Shown piece by piece: positions 46,876 through 55,570 of a stretch of DNA of 64,000 nt. The translations under genes were made by a program, and so were the position numbers. Source of the stretch: an uncultured Lachnospiraceae bacterium (GTDB taxonomy: Bacteria; Bacillota; Clostridia; Lachnospirales; Lachnospiraceae). Below the pieces are notes generated by a model, which did not search any database, was not told the DNA's origin, and saw only the letters and a list, made by a program, of their open reading frames with translations. Where the stretch lies: positions 62,001 through 126,000 of the forward strand of contig CAMUYA010000004.1 in assembly GCA_947164865.1 (NCBI GenBank), written 5' to 3'. The stretch's first letter is position 1, and the number at the start of each line of letters is the position of its first letter.

Positions 46876-48861
46876 ATGACTCAGCATTCCAAAAGATTTA
46901 TATCTATTCTTGCAGCACTTGCAGTGGCTGTCTCCTTTTCCGGCTGCGCGGATAAAGGCACAACGGATGTACAGGGACCGGGTACCTCGGATGTATCAGG
47001 TTCGTATGGCGGTGAAGTTTGCGAGATGACGGAAAAAGACATTACTGTCACTCTATCTACCGACAGGTCATCATACAAATACGGAGAAGAAATATCATAT
47101 TCGCTTACGATCGCAAACAGCAGGGAAGGATATAATGTAAGCCGCGTTGAGATCGAATCATCCAATGATGACCAGATCTCGGAGAGCGGGACTCCGAAGA
47201 TAACCGGAATGATAAAACCCGGAGAGAGCAGCTCCTACGAGGGAACCCTTGTTGCGAATACAGAGGGTGATCCGGAGGTGATAAGTTCAAGGCTTGAGCT
47301 CCCCGATAATGCAGAGGTAGTCACTTTAAGACCTTATGTCAAAATAGATGTGGAAGGAACGGAACTTATGATCCGTTATGTGGTGGATATCGCAATGTTT
47401 GAAAAGAAGGTTGAGATAAAAGAAGAAGATAAAGTTGCTGTAAGCACCGTTTCCTGTCACGATCCTTCCATAGTTGTGGGGGAAGATAAAGAGGGGAAGA
47501 AATGTTATTATATTTTTGCCACCCACAGGGCTTGGGCCAAGTCTTACGATCTGCTGAACTGGGAATACTTCACAAATAATCTCAACAGGGATTATCGGAG
47601 CATTCTTGAAGAACCGGCAGCCTGGGCAGCCCACGGGAGCGATAATTACCGTGTCGACGGAAACACATGGGCTCCGGATGTTATCTACAACAAGGTTATG
47701 GGAAAATGGTGCATGTACCTGTCCGTCAACGGAGACAACTGGTTCTGCTCCATAGCACTTCTGACAGCGGATACCATAGAGGGTGACTGGACATATGAGG
47801 GAATGGTAGTACAGTCCGGATTCCACAGCGACGAGTTTTATGACGAGACTGATGTGGCAGAGGTAACGGGAGAGACGGAATATCCCGAGAGATACCGTAA
47901 AGGTAAAAAGTGGGGAGATTATTACCCCAACAATATAGATGCATGTGTATTCTATGATGATGATGGAAATCTGTGGATGACTTACGGCTCATGGAGCGGT
48001 GGAATCTATATCCTGCAGCTCGACGAGGAAACAGGCTTCAGAGATAAAACTGTTTCTTATGAGGAAAATATCCATTCAGATCCCTATTTCGGGAAGAAGA
48101 TTGCCGGCGGCAGCTATGTTACCGGAGAGGGATCCTATATTCAGAAGATAGGTGATTACTACTGGCTCTTTATGTCCTACGGATGGCTGGAGTCGAAGGG
48201 CGGATATAATATCAGGGTGTACAGAAGCAAGACTCCCGACGGAGATTACCTTGATGAAATGGGAAATGATCCCTATTTCGACAGCTATGTTCTCAACACA
48301 AATCTGCCCATCGGTGTGAGACTGTTTGGCGGGTATAAGTGGAAAACATTCTCAAAGGGACAGGTGGCGCAGGGTCACAACAGCGCCTTTGTGGATGACG
48401 ACGGAAAGGCTTATATCGTATTCCATACAAGGACAACAGGAGGCGATGAGGGGCACTATGTTAAGGTGCACCAGCTCTTCTTAAACAAGAACGGATGGCT
48501 TGTGGCCGCACCTTATCAGACAAGCGGTGAAGAGCTTAACAAAGACGGATACAGTGTGAGTGATGTTGCCGGGAAATATGACTTTATCATTCACAAGATG
48601 GATATCAATTACGAGAACCTGGAAGTGAGCACGCCATCGGTGATAGAGCTTAGCGCGGACGGAAAGATCACCGGAGATTACGAGGGATCGTGGAGCCTCG
48701 AGGAGGGAACTCCCTACATCGATCTGACTATAGACGGTGTTGTTTATTCCGGTGTTACTCTCGAGATGAACGTTGAGGGAAGTTCAATTAAGAACATGAC
48801 ATTTACTGCGCTTGGTGATACCAACCAGATAACAGTCTGGGGCAGCAGATCCCTTGAATAA
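46876..48861 (+). CDS. Secreted GH43 endo-arabinanase-like lipoprotein
   Basis: 661-aa lipoprotein (FSGCADKG, Cys near 24). An N-terminal immunoglobulin-like domain (about 50-190: DITVTLSTDRSSYKYGEEISYSLTI) precedes a GH43 propeller (about 195-560), with SCHDPSIVVGEDKEGKKCYYIF holding the base Asp, WAPDVIYNKVMGKWCMYLSV, NNIDACVFYDDDGNLWMTYGSWSGG with the second Asp, and YVTGEGSYIQKIGDYYWLFMS with the acid Glu. A C-terminal beta-barrel (about 565-661) resembles the extra domain of AbnB-type arabinanases. I predict extracellular cleavage of arabinan. The ATG at 46876 with TGAGGT 6 bases upstream is preferred over 46864 and 46780. Confidence 0.85.
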   Translation: MTQHSKRFISILAALAVAVSFSGCADKGTTDVQGPGTSDVSGSYGGEVCEMTEKDITVTLSTDRSSYKYGEEISYSLTIANSREGYNVSRVEIESSNDDQISESGTPKITGMIKPGESSSYEGTLVANTEGDPEVISSRLELPDNAEVVTLRPYVKIDVEGTELMIRYVVDIAMFEKKVEIKEEDKVAVSTVSCHDPSIVVGEDKEGKKCYYIFATHRAWAKSYDLLNWEYFTNNLNRDYRSILEEPAAWAAHGSDNYRVDGNTWAPDVIYNKVMGKWCMYLSVNGDNWFCSIALLTADTIEGDWTYEGMVVQSGFHSDEFYDETDVAEVTGETEYPERYRKGKKWGDYYPNNIDACVFYDDDGNLWMTYGSWSGGIYILQLDEETGFRDKTVSYEENIHSDPYFGKKIAGGSYVTGEGSYIQKIGDYYWLFMSYGWLESKGGYNIRVYRSKTPDGDYLDEMGNDPYFDSYVLNTNLPIGVRLFGGYKWKTFSKGQVAQGHNSAFVDDDGKAYIVFHTRTTGGDEGHYVKVHQLFLNKNGWLVAAPYQTSGEELNKDGYSVSDVAGKYDFIIHKMDINYENLEVSTPSVIELSADGKITGDYEGSWSLEEGTPYIDLTIDGVVYSGVTLEMNVEGSSIKNMTFTALGDTNQITVWGSRSLE

Positions 48862-48950
48862 AAAACTGCAGCGCAAGTTTATGATGATCCGGGATAACCG
48901 AAAGACAGGGTGATCTCTTGTAAAAACGGGGATGCGCAAAACAAAGATAC

Positions 48951-49388
48951 ATGGATAATAATACAAACGAAAAAAACAGCATAAACGAAAGAACTGTCCC
49001 GGATGAAAAAGAGGTAAAAACAGACCTTTCAGGGCTTTACAGGGATGATACGCAGGATACTGTCAGATCACTTCAGCAAAGCGCCGACAGGATGACGGAG
49101 AATTATCACAACAATCCTTTCGGTGCAAAGGATATCATCGCGGATATCATATTATTCTTTGCGGTGACGGCGACGGCTTTCGGATGGCTCCTTCTGATGC
49201 TACTCATAGTAAGCTTTGTGGCACATACCTATATCCATTTGAAGATAGACAAAATGATACTTGCCTCGGCCATATTTGCCGTGGTGGCAGCAGTTGTATA
49301 TATCATAAAAAAGGCGCAAAAATATATCAGACTCAGTGATGAAAAGAAGAGATACAAGGAAGAGAAGCAAAGAAGAGACGCAAAATAG
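48951..49388 (+). CDS. Small two-helix membrane protein, unknown function
   Basis: 145 aa with an acidic, hydrophilic N-terminal third (about 1-60), two membrane helices (about 66-90 and 97-118) and a charged Lys/Glu/Arg-rich tail. No named family is recognised. The ATG at 48951 lacks a good Shine-Dalgarno, and a downstream start is possible. Its codon use resembles its neighbours. It lies between the two secreted enzymes, but nothing links it functionally beyond position. Confidence 0.6.
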   Translation: MDNNTNEKNSINERTVPDEKEVKTDLSGLYRDDTQDTVRSLQQSADRMTENYHNNPFGAKDIIADIILFFAVTATAFGWLLLMLLIVSFVAHTYIHLKIDKMILASAIFAVVAAVVYIIKKAQKYIRLSDEKKRYKEEKQRRDAK

Positions 49389-49439
49389 GAACAGATATCG
49401 GCGGGAACGGATATAAGCCGTGAACCGGAAGAGGTAAAC

Positions 49440-49682
49440 ATGCAGCGCATATGTAAAAAATGTCTGCTCCGTGAGATGGCGGAAGCCGACAAGGCAATGA
49501 TAGAAAAATATAAAGGCGCTATAAAAACGGAAGACCAGCCGTCTGCAGAAGAGTACGAAAGACGGCTTGGAATCTGTAAGGAATGTGAAAGATTAAACGC
49601 CGGTACCTGTGATGCCTGCGGCTGCTATGTGGAACTGCGCGCCGCTTCAAAGCTTAGTCACTGCCCATATAAAAAGTGGTAA
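49440..49682 (+). CDS. Small cysteine-rich protein, DUF6171-like
   Basis: 80 aa with eight cysteines: CKKC, CKEC, CDACGCY and a final Cys in SHCPYKKW, which suits a small zinc-binding module. I match it from memory to the DUF6171 family common in Lachnospiraceae. Function unknown. GAAGAGG lies about 6-11 bases before the ATG. Its end is 8 bases from the next gene's start. Confidence 0.7.
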   Translation: MQRICKKCLLREMAEADKAMIEKYKGAIKTEDQPSAEEYERRLGICKECERLNAGTCDACGCYVELRAASKLSHCPYKKW

Positions 49683-49690
49683 GAGGGAAT

Positions 49691-52603
49691 ATGACAAAAA
49701 AAGTGCTTATAGGAAAAAAAACTGACAGAAAGAAGCTGATGAGTTTTGTTATCTGTGCGGCGTTAGCCGTGCAATTATGTGCCTGCAACGCTCCCGAAGA
49801 TGACGGATCGAAGGCGGAGAATACTGAAAGCGAAGCTGCCGTAACAGGTGAACCGGCCGGTGAGACTGCAGAAGAAGATATATCAGAAAAAGAGGACAAA
49901 GAGGACCAGACTTCGGAGGAATATCGCCCCGGGATATTCGGAACTGCGGGAGAGATATCCGAATTTGACAATGTGAACAGCAATTACGATCTGACTATAG
50001 ATGCGGGCGAGCCTGTTCACGAGATAAGCGATACTCTTTTTGGTATTTTTATTGAGGATATAAACTTTGCCGCAGACGGCGGACTCTATGCCGAGATGAT
50101 CCAGAACCGTTCATTTGAATTTACACAGCTTGCAAGCGGAAATGAGCTGCATGCATGGTCTGAAGTGGGAGATGTCACTGTATCGGTTCAGACAGGAGAT
50201 GGAGTAGAGAGCGGTGATTATTGTCCCCTTAATGAGAATAACCCCAATTATGCCATTATAGAAAACGGATCCGGTGAGAAAGCCGGTATCGCCAACAAGG
50301 GATTCCTTGAAGGAATGGCTGTCACAGAGGGAGAAACATACAATGTTTCAGCATATTTAAGAGTACCTGAAGTGTATACAGGCACTGTTTGTTTTGCTTT
50401 GACATCTGACGGAGAGACCCTTGCGAGCGAAGAGATATCCGGGATAACCGGTGACTGGGCCAAATACGGAATAAGCCTTACTTCATCAAAAACTGCGGAT
50501 AAAAATGTTACTCTTCAAGTATTGATCGACGCTGGAAAAGTGTGTGTGGATTTTGTTTCAATGTTCCCGCAGGATACATATAAGGGAAGAGAGAACGGAC
50601 TCCGAAAAGATCTGGCGGAAAAGCTCGAAGCGCTTGAGCCGGGATTCCTGCGTTTCCCCGGAGGATGTGTTGTAGAGGGAGTCACTCAGGAGCTTGCCTA
50701 CGACTGGAAGGATTCCATAGGAGTGGGCAGGGATGGAGAGCCATTACTGTTTAATGACACTTACGGAGATATTGCCGCAAGGAAGCAGGGGCAGAATATC
50801 TGGACAAACGAGAACACCACTAACGACCCTAATCCTTCCTACATGAGTTATGGACTTGGTTTTTATGAATATTTCCTTTTGGCCGAGGACCTTAATGCAC
50901 TTCCCGTTCCGGTGCTCAACTGTGGGATGCGCTGTATGGCTCAGGGCCATGGATACGAGCCGGATATTGACAGCGATGCGTTTGATGCCTATATACAGGA
51001 TGCACTTGATCTGGTGGAATTCTGCCGCGGCGATGGCTCTACTAAGTGGGGAGCGGTCAGGATCGCCATGGGGCACGAGGATGTATTTCCGATCAAGTAT
51101 GTCGGCGTTGGAAATGAAAACTGGGGAGATACTTTCTTCAAAAAGTACACCGCCTTTGCCAAAGCGTTCAGGGATGCGGCAGAGGAAAATCCCGATATGT
51201 ACGGTGATATAGAGCTTATTTTTACCGCGGGTCCCGATGATGGCGACAGCGGTCACGGAATGTACATGGGGGCATATGATTATGCATCCGGGGTGCTCTC
51301 CGGGGATGACTTCAAAACTGTTACCGAGTTTGCCGGACTTATCGACCATCACTACTACAATACTCCGGAATGGTTCCTCGGTCATACGGATTATTATGAT
51401 GAGTCCAATTACGGCCGCAGTGCGGATGATATGACGGAGTATCCCTATGGCGGAGGGATCCCTGTATTTTTGGGTGAATATGCCGCACAGTCAAACATCA
51501 TGCGGGCTGCACTTGCAGAGGCTGCATACATGACAGGCCTCGAGCGTAATGGCGATATAGTAAAGCTTGCAGCATATGCTCCTCTTTTCGGCAATACCGT
51601 GGCGACACATTGGGCGCCCGATCTTATATGGTTTAATAATCACACAGTTACCTGTTCCACAAGCTATTATGTGCAGCAGATTTTTTCCCGAAATGCCGGG
51701 ACAAAGCTTCTGAGTTCCGATCTTCAGGGAGCAAAGGCAGTCGGGAAGGACGTTTTTACGGGAAAAGTCGGTGTGGGAACCTGGAACACCGCTGCAAGCT
51801 TCGATAATATCAAAATAGTTAATAATGATACCGGAGAGATCCTTGGAGAAGATGATTTTTCCGGAGACAGTCTGGACAATTGGCAACAGGTATCTGACGG
51901 TAAGTGGGAGATAAAGGACGGAGAGCTTAAGCAGTCAAACGCAAATACCAACACAAATCTTTATGCCACTACCGGTACAGCGATTTATTTCGGAGACGAA
52001 AAATGGACAAACTATACCTACACTCTTGATGCAACTAAGAGCTCCGGAATGGAGGGCTTTCTTATCCCGTTCTCGGTGGGTGATAAGAACAACAACTGGT
52101 TTTGGAATATCGGCGGATGGAACAATACCGTTTCATGCCTGCAGCGGGTAAAGGATGGAATCAAATCCGATCAGGTGAGCGGAACAGTTACAGATTGCAG
52201 GGTGAAAGAAGGACAGACATATTCACTCAGAATAGAAGTAACGGAAGGAAACGTAAAGTGCTATATGGATGATAAGCTCCTTATAGATTATGATATGCCT
52301 GAAACGACAGAATCGGAGGCCTATCAGGTTGTAAGCACCGATGAAACGGGAGATATCATAATAAAGCTGGTAAACGAGAAGGAAGACCCCAAAACATTCG
52401 CTATAGCTATACAGAATCCTGGAGAGCTGGCAGGTGAAGCGACGGTTGAGACAGTCAGTGCGGACAGCATGATGGCGGATAATATCCTTGGAAAAGAAGA
52501 GGTTGTATCACTCGAGACTGATGAGATAACCGGAGTTTCCGACAGGTTTAATTATACGGTTTCGCCCTTCTCGGTAACGGTCATAAGGATCAAAAGGAAA
52601 TAG
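49691..52603 (+). CDS. Secreted GH51 alpha-L-arabinofuranosidase lipoprotein
   Basis: 970 aa, lipobox LCACNAPE (Cys near 30), then an acidic linker. The catalytic barrel is split by a CBM4/9-like insert (about 140-300). The acid/base is E476 (GVGNENWGD) and the nucleophile E596 (VFLGEYAAQSN), both GH51 landmarks; FRFPGG-type substrate loop is GFLRFPGGCVVEG. A LamG/DUF1080-like module (about 705-880: DFSGDSLDNWQQVSDGKWEIKDG) sits inside the C-terminal beta-sandwich, which resumes in the last 90 residues. It would remove arabinose side chains from arabinan or arabinoxylan outside the cell. Start at ATG 49691 with AAGAGGG upstream; the longer GTG 49676 is less likely. Confidence 0.9.
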   Translation: MTKKVLIGKKTDRKKLMSFVICAALAVQLCACNAPEDDGSKAENTESEAAVTGEPAGETAEEDISEKEDKEDQTSEEYRPGIFGTAGEISEFDNVNSNYDLTIDAGEPVHEISDTLFGIFIEDINFAADGGLYAEMIQNRSFEFTQLASGNELHAWSEVGDVTVSVQTGDGVESGDYCPLNENNPNYAIIENGSGEKAGIANKGFLEGMAVTEGETYNVSAYLRVPEVYTGTVCFALTSDGETLASEEISGITGDWAKYGISLTSSKTADKNVTLQVLIDAGKVCVDFVSMFPQDTYKGRENGLRKDLAEKLEALEPGFLRFPGGCVVEGVTQELAYDWKDSIGVGRDGEPLLFNDTYGDIAARKQGQNIWTNENTTNDPNPSYMSYGLGFYEYFLLAEDLNALPVPVLNCGMRCMAQGHGYEPDIDSDAFDAYIQDALDLVEFCRGDGSTKWGAVRIAMGHEDVFPIKYVGVGNENWGDTFFKKYTAFAKAFRDAAEENPDMYGDIELIFTAGPDDGDSGHGMYMGAYDYASGVLSGDDFKTVTEFAGLIDHHYYNTPEWFLGHTDYYDESNYGRSADDMTEYPYGGGIPVFLGEYAAQSNIMRAALAEAAYMTGLERNGDIVKLAAYAPLFGNTVATHWAPDLIWFNNHTVTCSTSYYVQQIFSRNAGTKLLSSDLQGAKAVGKDVFTGKVGVGTWNTAASFDNIKIVNNDTGEILGEDDFSGDSLDNWQQVSDGKWEIKDGELKQSNANTNTNLYATTGTAIYFGDEKWTNYTYTLDATKSSGMEGFLIPFSVGDKNNNWFWNIGGWNNTVSCLQRVKDGIKSDQVSGTVTDCRVKEGQTYSLRIEVTEGNVKCYMDDKLLIDYDMPETTESEAYQVVSTDETGDIIIKLVNEKEDPKTFAIAIQNPGELAGEATVETVSADSMMADNILGKEEVVSLETDEITGVSDRFNYTVSPFSVTVIRIKRK

Positions 52604-52632
52604 TGCAATCCAACAACCATTCGCAATCCGGT

Positions 52633-52657
52633 AATTTCCCTGCTTCGCAAGGAAATT
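52633..52657 (+). terminator. Hairpin after the secreted GH51 gene
   Basis: AATTTCC pairs with GGAAATT, with an inner TGC/GCA and a TTC loop. It lacks a U-run, so it may be an mRNA-end stabiliser or a weak terminator. Confidence 0.45.
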
Positions 52658-52811
52658 GCTGATCCGACCCCGGTATCATCATATTATTCGGTAAGTTGTG
52701 AGCAATAATTAGGAAGAATAAAAAGCATTGTGTTGGTAGAATTAAACTGTTGCGATATGAATAAAGGAGCAAATGGGGCTCAACGTTTTATATTTGTAGG
52801 AGGACATAAAG

Positions 52812-54410
52812 GTGAACAGCGCAAAAGAATGCATTGAAAGCGGAAAAGCGATCCTCGGTATCGAGTTTGGATCCACAAGAATTAAGGGAGTGCTTATAGA
52901 TGAGAACCATGTTCCCATCGCATCGGGTGACCACGAGTGGGAAAACAAGCTCGAGAATGGCATCTGGACATACAGTCTTGACGATATCTGGAAGGGCCTT
53001 CAGCACTGCTATTCAAGGCTCAGAAAAGATGTAAAAGAAAAATACGACCTTGAGATAAAGACTCTCGGCGCTATCGGTTTTTCCGGGATGATGCACGGAT
53101 ATATGCCTTTTGATGCGGAAGGAAATCTTCTTGTTCCCTTCAGAACATGGAGAAATACCATTACCGGAGAGGCTGCAAAGGAGCTCACAGAAGTGCTCGG
53201 ATTCAATATCCCCCAGCGCTGGAGCATCGCACATCTCTATCAGGCGATCCTTAACGGAGAAGAGCATGTAAAGGATATTGCATTCTTTACAACCCTTGCC
53301 GGATACATTCACTGGCAGATGACCGGTGAGAAGGTGATGGGTGTGGGCGAAGCATCGGGTATGTTCCCCATCGATTCTTCAAAATGCGATTACAACAGCG
53401 AAATGCTTGATAAATTTGCTTCCCTTGATAAGGTTAAGCAGTTTTCATGGAATATAAGAGATATCCTTCCCAAGGTGCTTGTTGCGGGTGAATCCGCAGG
53501 TACCCTCACTGAGGAAGGCGCAAAGGCACTGGATGTATCCGGCAATCTGCAGGCGGGAATACCCATCGCACCTCCGGAGGGAGATGCAGGAACAGGTATG
53601 GTTGCTACCAATTCAGTTGCGGTAAGGACCGGTAATGTATCCGCAGGTACCAGCGTATTTGCAATGGTGGTACTTGAGGAAAACCTCAAGAAAGTTCACG
53701 AGGAAATAGACCTTGTTACAACTCCCGCAGGCCCTGCAGTAGCAATGGTTCACTGCAATAACTGCACTTCCGATATCAATTCCTGGATAGGGCTCTTTAA
53801 GGAATTCGCCGAGATGTTCGGAATGGATGTGAGCCTTAACACTATCTACGGAATGCTTTACAATAATGCCTTAAAGGGTGATAAGGACTGTGGCGGACTG
53901 CTTGCGTTCAACACTTTATCGGGTGAGCCCGTTATCGGAACCGACGAAGGAAGACCCATGTTTGCAAGAAAGCCCGATGCAAAGATGAATCTTGCAAATT
54001 TCATCAGGACTCATCTTTATGCTTCATTGGCAACACTTAAGATAGGATGCGATATCCTCTTTAAAGAAGAGCAGGTAAAGGTTGATACGATCTACGGTCA
54101 CGGAGGGCTTTTCAAAACAAAGGGCGTGGGACAGAGCATCCTGGCAGCAGCAATGAACGCACCCGTTGCTGTAATGGAGACAGCCGGAGAGGGTGGGCCT
54201 TGGGGAATGGCTATCCTTGCCGCCTACATGGTTAAAAAGGCAGCAGGCGAGAGCCTGGACAGCTACCTTTCGGATAAGGTGTTCCACGGTGAGAAGGGAA
54301 GCGTTATTCAGCCGGATAGCGCGGACGTTGCCGGATTTGATAAGTATATCGAGACCTATATTAAGGCTATACCTGCTCAGAAAGATGTCTGCAAGGCTAT
54401 AGAAATATAA
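52812..54410 (+). CDS. FGGY-family sugar kinase, probable L-ribulokinase
   Basis: 532-aa FGGY kinase with ATP-fold motifs ([15 protein letters not shown] at the N terminus; [23 protein letters not shown] near the C terminus) and the sugar-binding segment [12 protein letters not shown]. The family includes xylulokinase, glycerol kinase and ribulokinase. The arabinan locus makes L-ribulokinase (L-ribulose to L-ribulose-5-phosphate) most likely, and clostridial ribulokinases of this type are often annotated as xylulokinase. The GTG start at 52812 has AGGAGG 8 bases upstream. A half-site like the LacI operators, AACGTTTT, lies at 52782-52789. No araA or araD is seen nearby. Confidence 0.8.
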   Translation: MNSAKECIESGKAILGIEFGSTRIKGVLIDENHVPIASGDHEWENKLENGIWTYSLDDIWKGLQHCYSRLRKDVKEKYDLEIKTLGAIGFSGMMHGYMPFDAEGNLLVPFRTWRNTITGEAAKELTEVLGFNIPQRWSIAHLYQAILNGEEHVKDIAFFTTLAGYIHWQMTGEKVMGVGEASGMFPIDSSKCDYNSEMLDKFASLDKVKQFSWNIRDILPKVLVAGESAGTLTEEGAKALDVSGNLQAGIPIAPPEGDAGTGMVATNSVAVRTGNVSAGTSVFAMVVLEENLKKVHEEIDLVTTPAGPAVAMVHCNNCTSDINSWIGLFKEFAEMFGMDVSLNTIYGMLYNNALKGDKDCGGLLAFNTLSGEPVIGTDEGRPMFARKPDAKMNLANFIRTHLYASLATLKIGCDILFKEEQVKVDTIYGHGGLFKTKGVGQSILAAAMNAPVAVMETAGEGGPWGMAILAAYMVKKAAGESLDSYLSDKVFHGEKGSVIQPDSADVAGFDKYIETYIKAIPAQKDVCKAIEI

Positions 54411-54423
54411 TACTGTAAAAAAG

Positions 54424-54462
54424 ATGCGGCTGTCTTATTCAGTCAGCCGCATTATTATTTTC
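54424..54462. terminator. Bidirectional terminator, kinase and tadA
   Basis: ATGCGGCTG (54424-54432) pairs with CAGCCGCAT (54444-54452). T-rich sequence follows on the plus side (TATTATTTT) and AAAAAAG on the left gives a U-run for the minus strand. The tadA reading frame extends into the right arm. Confidence 0.8.
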
Positions 54463-54960
54463 ATATGGGGATTTTAGGTTCCCTCGTTCTACTTTTAATC
54501 GCTTTCTCAACCCTTTAAAGAAGTCTGTCAGCATCCTGCTACATTCCTCCTCGAGCACACCCTTTACTGTCTCGACCTGATGATTGAATGCCGGATGATT
54601 CAGTATATTGAGGATCGAACCGGCGCAGCCTGCTTTGGGGTTGTCGCAGCCTATCACGACCTTGGGTATCCTGGCCTGAACGATGGCACCGGAGCACATC
54701 TGGCAGGGCTCGAGAGTTACGTAAAGAGTGCAGCCCTCGAGCCGCCAGTCGCCGATCTTTTTGCTCGCCTTGTTTATCGCGGTTATTTCTGCATGGGCCA
54801 GAGTATTCTTATCAGTGTTTCTGCGGTTGTAGCCGCGTCCTATCACTTTTCCTTCATACACAATAACACACCCTATCGGGACTTCACCCAGATCGAACGC
54901 CTTCTGCGCCTGCTTTATGGCAAGCTTCATGTATTTTTCGTCTTCTGTGATCTTTTGCAT
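54439..54960 (-). CDS. tadA: tRNA-specific adenosine deaminase
   Basis: Deaminates the wobble adenosine of tRNA-Arg (ACG) to inosine. Zinc ligands and catalytic Glu lie in HAEITAINKAS (H, E) and PCQMCSGAI; the chain starts KYMKLAIKQAQKAFDLGEVPIG. The 173 aa include a C-terminal tail beyond the usual 150-160, whose last residues (NNNAAD) are encoded by one arm of the shared terminator. A very early start with no strong Shine-Dalgarno is accepted because the domain begins about 10 residues in. Confidence 0.93.
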   Translation of the reverse strand: MQKITEDEKYMKLAIKQAQKAFDLGEVPIGCVIVYEGKVIGRGYNRRNTDKNTLAHAEITAINKASKKIGDWRLEGCTLYVTLEPCQMCSGAIVQARIPKVVIGCDNPKAGCAGSILNILNHPAFNHQVETVKGVLEEECSRMLTDFFKGLRKRLKVERGNLKSPYENNNAAD

Positions 54961-54998
54961 GATTCTACTCTGTTTAGCGCCTGATACGAAGATATGGC

Positions 54999-55217
54999 CT
55001 AGAAAAGCTTCTTCACAGAATCAATGATCCCGCTTGCTTTGTCGCCGGCAAGTGCGGCTTTAACCCCTGCCACTACCTTGTCCTCGATCTCATCGGGAAT
55101 GTCGATTCCTGATAAGCTTTCAATGGCCTTGATGGGGTCATCCTTAAATGTGGCAAGTGCGGAGGGATTTGCTTTTAACTTTGCGACAACTTCTTCAACC
55201 TTCTTTTTTACATCCAT
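54999..55217 (-). CDS. Conserved small protein, 72 aa
   Basis: Short acidic/basic helical protein (starts MDVKKKVEEVVAKLKANPS; central DDPIKAIESLSGIDIPDEI; ends with KLF). The ribosome binding site AAGGAGA is 8 bases before the ATG. I recall similar unnamed small proteins in Clostridia but know no function. The central Asp-Pro-rich segment loosely resembles Nif11-like leader peptides, without a Gly-Gly cleavage site. Confidence 0.65.
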   Translation of the reverse strand: MDVKKKVEEVVAKLKANPSALATFKDDPIKAIESLSGIDIPDEIEDKVVAGVKAALAGDKASGIIDSVKKLF

Positions 55218-55401
55218 TGTGTTATTCTCCTTATCTATGGATCCGGTTTATATGAACCCGGTAATAGTGATAAACGCGGAAAAGAGTTGCGTTTACCATA
55301 TTATTATAATACTTTCGCTGATTATTATCTATATCAGTGGGAACCCTTGGTGAGAAAATATGCAAAAAATACAGACAGCTGAATATAGAGAAAAATTTTT
55401 G

Positions 55402-55413
55402 GAAAACGTTTTC
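55402..55413. promoter_or_regulatory. Central-CG palindrome before glgP
   Basis: Perfect 12-bp palindrome GAAAACGTTTTC, ending 9 bases before the -35 box. Fits a LacI-family or CcpA site; here it may be an activation or repression site. Confidence 0.6.
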
Positions 55414-55422
55414 TAAAAATCC

Positions 55423-55451
55423 TTGCAATTCGAAAATTAGTATGATATGGT
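55423..55451 (+). promoter_or_regulatory. Candidate promoter of glgP
   Basis: TTGCAA (55423-55428), a 17-base spacer and TATGGT (55446-55451). The -10 is imperfect, so an activator could matter. Confidence 0.5.
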
Positions 55452-55570
55452 AGACATGTAACCACGAAAAAACAGTGTTTTGACCAATATCGGACACAGC
55501 AGATAGAACCGGATCAAAACGGCAGCAGCCGGGTGCTGATTGCCGTGAACCGATCAAGGAAGGAGAATAT

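Larger units (their letters stand above)
55218..55570. other. Intergenic region before glgP with operator, promoter and leader hairpin
   Basis: 353 bases between divergent genes. From left to right: AT-rich DNA after the small gene's start, the palindrome at 55402-55413, a promoter at 55423-55451, and a leader hairpin at 55520-55545 (CGGCA/TGCCG with inner CAGC/GCTG) just before the glgP ribosome binding site. No open frame looks genuine. Confidence 0.6.

Noticed and set aside
52696..52709. lac-operator-like TTGTGAGC before the kinase gene
   Set aside because: Only a half-site with no inverted partner, and unlike the CG-centred operators elsewhere in the window.
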